Part shown: piece after piece, positions 4,384-7,490 of the stretch
Position numbering within the stretch: position 1 is the stretch's first letter
Layout of the letters: the number at the start of each line of letters is the position of its first letter
The notes under the pieces: model-generated
What the model saw: the letters and a program-made list of their open reading frames with translations, nothing else
The model's database searches: none
What the model was told of the DNA's origin: nothing
Translations under genes and position numbers: made by a program
Source of the DNA: CAYPZT01 sp964415435
Lineage (GTDB): Bacteria; Patescibacteriota; Microgenomatia; UBA1406; GWC2-37-13
Length of the DNA: 7,490 bases
NCBI GenBank assembly: GCA_964415435.1
Contig: CAYPZT010000040.1
Location: 1 to 7,490, forward strand
Direction: 5' to 3'

Positions 4384-7300
4384 ATGGCTAAATCTGATAC
4401 ACCCGCAATTAAACCCCGAAAAACACTCTATCTGGGACAAGAAGACAAACAGCTTGAAGCGTTTGATCTTATTGAGGTGCAGAGAACTTCATGGGATACT
4501 TTCATCAATAAAGAACTGAAGCAGATCATTAGCGATTTTTTTCCTATCGACGACTACACCGGTAAAAAATTTACCCTATCTTTTGAAGATCTTTATTTCG
4601 GAAAACCTCGCTACGACATTGAAACATGCCTTAAGAAAAAGTTGACCTATGATACGCCCGTCTATTTGACACTCCGGCTTACTAACAAAAAAACAGGTGC
4701 GGAAAGAAAACAGGACGTTTATTTCTTCAATCTGCCCAAAATGACAAGCCGCGGCACATTTATCATTAATGGTGTCGAACGCGCAATCATCAATCAGATC
4801 GTACGCTCACCAGGCGTCTATTTCACAGCTGAAATCGACAAAGTAACAGGTCTCACCCTCTACAACGCAGAAATCCGGCCATACATCGGTGCATGGCTTG
4901 ATATCACCATCAACAAAAACAACATGATTGAAATGAAAGTGAACAAGAAACGGAAATTCTTGGCGACCGTACTTCTTAAGATCTTCGAAGGTGAATCAAA
5001 CAATCAGATACTTTCATATTTCGGTGATCTTGATAAGGAACTTGTCGAAAAATATCTGACACCTACCCTTAAGAAAGATCATACAAAGAAAAAAGAGGAA
5101 GCAATTCTTGAAATATACAGAAAAGTTAGGCCCGGTGAACCTCTAATCCTTGATAACGCTGTCGAGACACTAAATAACTTGTTCTTCAATCATCGCCGCT
5201 ATTCTTTGGCGGATGTTGGACGGTACAAGATTAACAAGAAACTCGGAACTGATATTCCAGTATCAAAGGAAAATCACCTTATCAACAAGAAAGATATTGT
5301 TGAAACAATCAAATATCTGCTCAACCTGACACAGAAAAAAGGAAACTTCGATGATATTGATCACCTTGGTAATCGGAGACTGAGAACCGTGGGTGAGCTC
5401 ATCAGCATGTATGGAATTCGTGTTGGTATGGTTCGTGTGGAACGAGAAATCAAGGAGCGCATGAGTTTGGTAACAAGCGACATGAATGTAACCCCTTCCC
5501 AGATCGTAAACTCAAAGCCGCTTATCGTTGCTATAAACTCGTTCTACCGCACGAGCCAGCTTTCAACTATCGTTGATCAAACAAATCCTCTCTCAGAAGT
5601 AGATAATCTTCGAAGGATCACCGTCGGCGGACCGGGCGGCATCGAAAAGGAGAGAGCTTCATTTTCAATCCGTGACATATCATCCTCACAGTATGGACGC
5701 ATCGACCCTATTAGATCGCCAGAAGGACAGAATATTGGTGTCGTCACCTATATGGCTCTTTATGCACGAGTAAATAAGTATGGATTTTTAGAAACACCTT
5801 ACAGAAAAGTAGCAAAAGAAACAGTTGGGAATAAGACCGTTATTAAGCCATCAAACGAAATTATGTATCTGCAGGCAGACGACGAGGAGCAGTATTACAT
5901 CGGATCTCATTCAACACCTCTTGAAACAGAAAAGGGTACGTATGTGGTAGCCCGACACAACGGTGACATCGTCGAGGTTCCTATAGAAAAACTTGATCTT
6001 ATCGACGTTTCACCACGTCAGGTAATCGGTGCCTCAGCGGCGCTTATACCGTTCCTACAGAATGACGATGCAAGCCGCGCACTTATGGGTACTCACATGC
6101 AGTGCCAGGCTGTTCCTCTTGTAAAGCCAAGTGCACCTATGGTCGGTACAGGTATGGAGAAAAAGATTAGCGCTTCACTTGCGCGAACAGTCTACGCGGA
6201 GGAAGACGGTGTAGTTGACTATGTTGATGCTCAAAAAGTAATAGTGAAGGGAAAGAGTGGGAAACGATACGAGTACGAGCTTGAACGATATGTCCGCACA
6301 AATAAGGATGTTGCTTTCGATCAAAAACCTCGGATTGGTCCGGGCCAAAAATTGAAAAAGGGCGATCTTCTCGTTGATGGGCCATCGACAGAAAATGGCC
6401 AGTTGGCCCTTGGTCAAAACCTCGTTGTCGCCTACACCTCTCTTAACGGTTTAGGTTATGAAGACGGCTTCATCATATCCGATAGACTAATCCGTGAAGA
6501 TCTTCTTTCTTCCATCACCATGGAGGAGTTCATAGCTGATCTCGTGGATACAAAACTTGGACCTGAAGAGCTGACACGGGATATTCCAAATGTTCGAGAG
6601 GAAGTTCTTTCAAACCTTGATAAGGAAGGTCTTGTTTTAACAGGTACAGATGTACACGGCGGCGACATTCTCGTTGGTAAAGTCGCACCCAAGGGCGAAA
6701 AAGAGCTTACTGCTGAAGAAAGACTTCTGCGCGCCATCTTCGGAGAAAAAGCCAAAGACGTCAAGGATACATCGCTTCGCATGCCTTACGGAAAACGGGG
6801 AACAGTCGTAAATCTTGAGGTTATTGATTCCAAAAAAGATCCTAACGAGCTTGAGCCAAGTGTCCTCAAGAGGATTATTGTAAATACAGCCCAGCTTAGA
6901 AAAATATCTGTAGGAGACAAGCTTGCAGGCCGCCATGGAAACAAAGGAGTCATCTCCAAGATTCTTCCCCAGTGGGATATGCCATACCTTGAGGATGGCA
7001 CTCCGGTAGACGTTATCCTGTCCCCGCTCTCTATTCTTTCAAGAATGAATCTGGGTCAGCTGTTTGAAACGCTCATGGGACTCATCGCCCTTCATTCAGA
7101 AACAAACATCTCAATCCCCGTATTCGAAAAGGTAAAGGAACAGCTTATTACTGGAGAACTCAAAAAACTTGGTTTGCCGCTTGATGGAAAAACAACACTT
7201 TATGATGGAAGCACGGGTCAGCCATATGAGAAAAAGGTTATGGTTGGCGTCGGATACATCCTCAAACTCATCCATATGGTTGAGGATAAGTTCCATGCAC

Positions 7301-7490
7301 GATCCGTTGGACCGTATTCGCTCGTCACCCAACAGCCTCTTTCCGGAAAGTCACAAATGGGAGGACAGAGATTTGGAGAGATGGAGGTTTGGGCCCTTGA
7401 ATCGCATCGAGTTCCTCACACACTACAGGAACTTTTGACCATTAAATCGGACGACGTTCGTGGAAGAACTAAGGCTTTTGAATCTATTAT
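4384..7490 (+). CDS. rpoB: RNA polymerase beta subunit, 3' end cut by the window
   Basis: Catalytic beta subunit of RNA polymerase. The frame is open from ATG 4384 to the window edge (1035 codons plus 2 nt). It ends in GRTKAFESII, about 35 residues short of the C-terminus by comparison with E. coli. Landmarks (E. coli equivalents by hand alignment) are: the rifampicin-pocket region around residues 390-420; YEDGF with E693/D694 (E813/D814); GDKLAGRHGNKG with K846/K854 (K1065/K1073) in the active centre; SRMN with R887 (R1106); and FGEMEVWALE near the end. Numbering offsets of about 118, then 120, then 219 imply that the E. coli lineage insertions in the N-terminal part and near 940-1040 are both absent, giving a compact beta. 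Odd points are replacements at classical rifampicin-resistance positions, IRSPEG for the usual IETPEG, and SPLSILSRMN for NPLGVPSRMN. The ATG is the only usable start, as an in-frame TAG lies at 4315-4317; no Shine-Dalgarno is visible. rpoC is expected downstream but not seen. Confidence 0.98.
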   Translation, partial: MAKSDTPAIKPRKTLYLGQEDKQLEAFDLIEVQRTSWDTFINKELKQIISDFFPIDDYTGKKFTLSFEDLYFGKPRYDIETCLKKKLTYDTPVYLTLRLTNKKTGAERKQDVYFFNLPKMTSRGTFIINGVERAIINQIVRSPGVYFTAEIDKVTGLTLYNAEIRPYIGAWLDITINKNNMIEMKVNKKRKFLATVLLKIFEGESNNQILSYFGDLDKELVEKYLTPTLKKDHTKKKEEAILEIYRKVRPGEPLILDNAVETLNNLFFNHRRYSLADVGRYKINKKLGTDIPVSKENHLINKKDIVETIKYLLNLTQKKGNFDDIDHLGNRRLRTVGELISMYGIRVGMVRVEREIKERMSLVTSDMNVTPSQIVNSKPLIVAINSFYRTSQLSTIVDQTNPLSEVDNLRRITVGGPGGIEKERASFSIRDISSSQYGRIDPIRSPEGQNIGVVTYMALYARVNKYGFLETPYRKVAKETVGNKTVIKPSNEIMYLQADDEEQYYIGSHSTPLETEKGTYVVARHNGDIVEVPIEKLDLIDVSPRQVIGASAALIPFLQNDDASRALMGTHMQCQAVPLVKPSAPMVGTGMEKKISASLARTVYAEEDGVVDYVDAQKVIVKGKSGKRYEYELERYVRTNKDVAFDQKPRIGPGQKLKKGDLLVDGPSTENGQLALGQNLVVAYTSLNGLGYEDGFIISDRLIREDLLSSITMEEFIADLVDTKLGPEELTRDIPNVREEVLSNLDKEGLVLTGTDVHGGDILVGKVAPKGEKELTAEERLLRAIFGEKAKDVKDTSLRMPYGKRGTVVNLEVIDSKKDPNELEPSVLKRIIVNTAQLRKISVGDKLAGRHGNKGVISKILPQWDMPYLEDGTPVDVILSPLSILSRMNLGQLFETLMGLIALHSETNISIPVFEKVKEQLITGELKKLGLPLDGKTTLYDGSTGQPYEKKVMVGVGYILKLIHMVEDKFHARSVGPYSLVTQQPLSGKSQMGGQRFGEMEVWALESHRVPHTLQELLTIKSDDVRGRTKAFESI
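5551..5637 (+). other. Rifampicin-pocket segment (cluster I equivalent) of rpoB
   Basis: This segment aligns without gaps to E. coli beta residues 508-536. L511, S512, D516, P520, L521, S522, E523, R528 and R529 equivalents are kept. Q513, F514, H526, S531 and L533 are replaced by Thr (codon 395), Ile (396), Asn (408), Thr (413) and Gly (415). Changes at 513, 526, 531 and 533 are well-known resistance sites in other bacteria, so the polymerase is predicted to bind rifampicin poorly. Confidence 0.75.

Noticed and set aside
6167..7332. Several 70-110 aa reading frames on the minus strand within rpoB
   Set aside because: They are antisense to well-conserved RpoB sequence and have no family features.
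7169..7438. 89-aa + strand reading frame inside rpoB
   Set aside because: It is an out-of-frame shadow of the conserved RpoB C-terminal region.

Overview
The window looks like part of a chromosome from a Candidate Phyla Radiation (Patescibacteria) bacterium, most likely of the Microgenomates (OP11) lineage. This is an inference from several things. The genes are packed on one strand with overlaps or gaps of 1 to 50 nt. The RpoB is divergent and lacks the large proteobacterial insertions. The envelope proteins are of types common in these genomes: a coiled-coil plus C39 peptidase, a CAP protein flanked by membrane helices, and lamin-tail-domain proteins. Base composition is moderate, roughly the low-to-mid 40s % GC by eye. 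TGA ends three genes and no readthrough is needed, so the genetic code appears standard, unlike that of Gracilibacteria or Absconditabacteria.

Layout, all on the + strand. (1) 2-577: 3' part of a cell-surface C39-like cysteine peptidase whose start lies outside the window. (2) 628-1788: exported protein with two lamin-tail domains and a C-terminal membrane anchor. (3) 1809-2678: CAP-domain (YkwD/SCP-like) membrane protein. (4) 2675-2959: small three-helix membrane protein with an ATGA overlap to the CAP gene. (5) 2961-3692: short-form RmlA-like sugar-phosphate nucleotidylyltransferase. (6) 3694-3957 and 3941-4261: a pair of small one-helix membrane proteins resembling the DUF948/YtxG and YtxH pair. 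(7) 4262-4383: intergenic region with a good sigma70-type promoter followed by a terminator-like hairpin and T-tract. (8) 4384 to window end: rpoB, nearly complete but cut at the 3' end.

Genes 628-4261 are spaced like one transcription unit devoted to the cell envelope: exported or anchored proteins, sugar-nucleotide supply and small membrane proteins. rpoB then starts a separate, information-processing unit from its own promoter. No rplJ/rplL genes lie directly upstream of rpoB, unlike the classical rplKAJL-rpoBC arrangement.

The points most worth a second look are: substitutions at canonical rifampicin-resistance positions in RpoB; the promoter-then-terminator-like leader of rpoB; the tandem lamin-tail surface protein; the conserved-looking unknown 94-aa membrane protein coupled to the CAP gene; and the scarcity of Shine-Dalgarno sequences. 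I found no CRISPR array, tRNA, rRNA, insertion sequence or defence system, and nothing that amounts to a clear new system.
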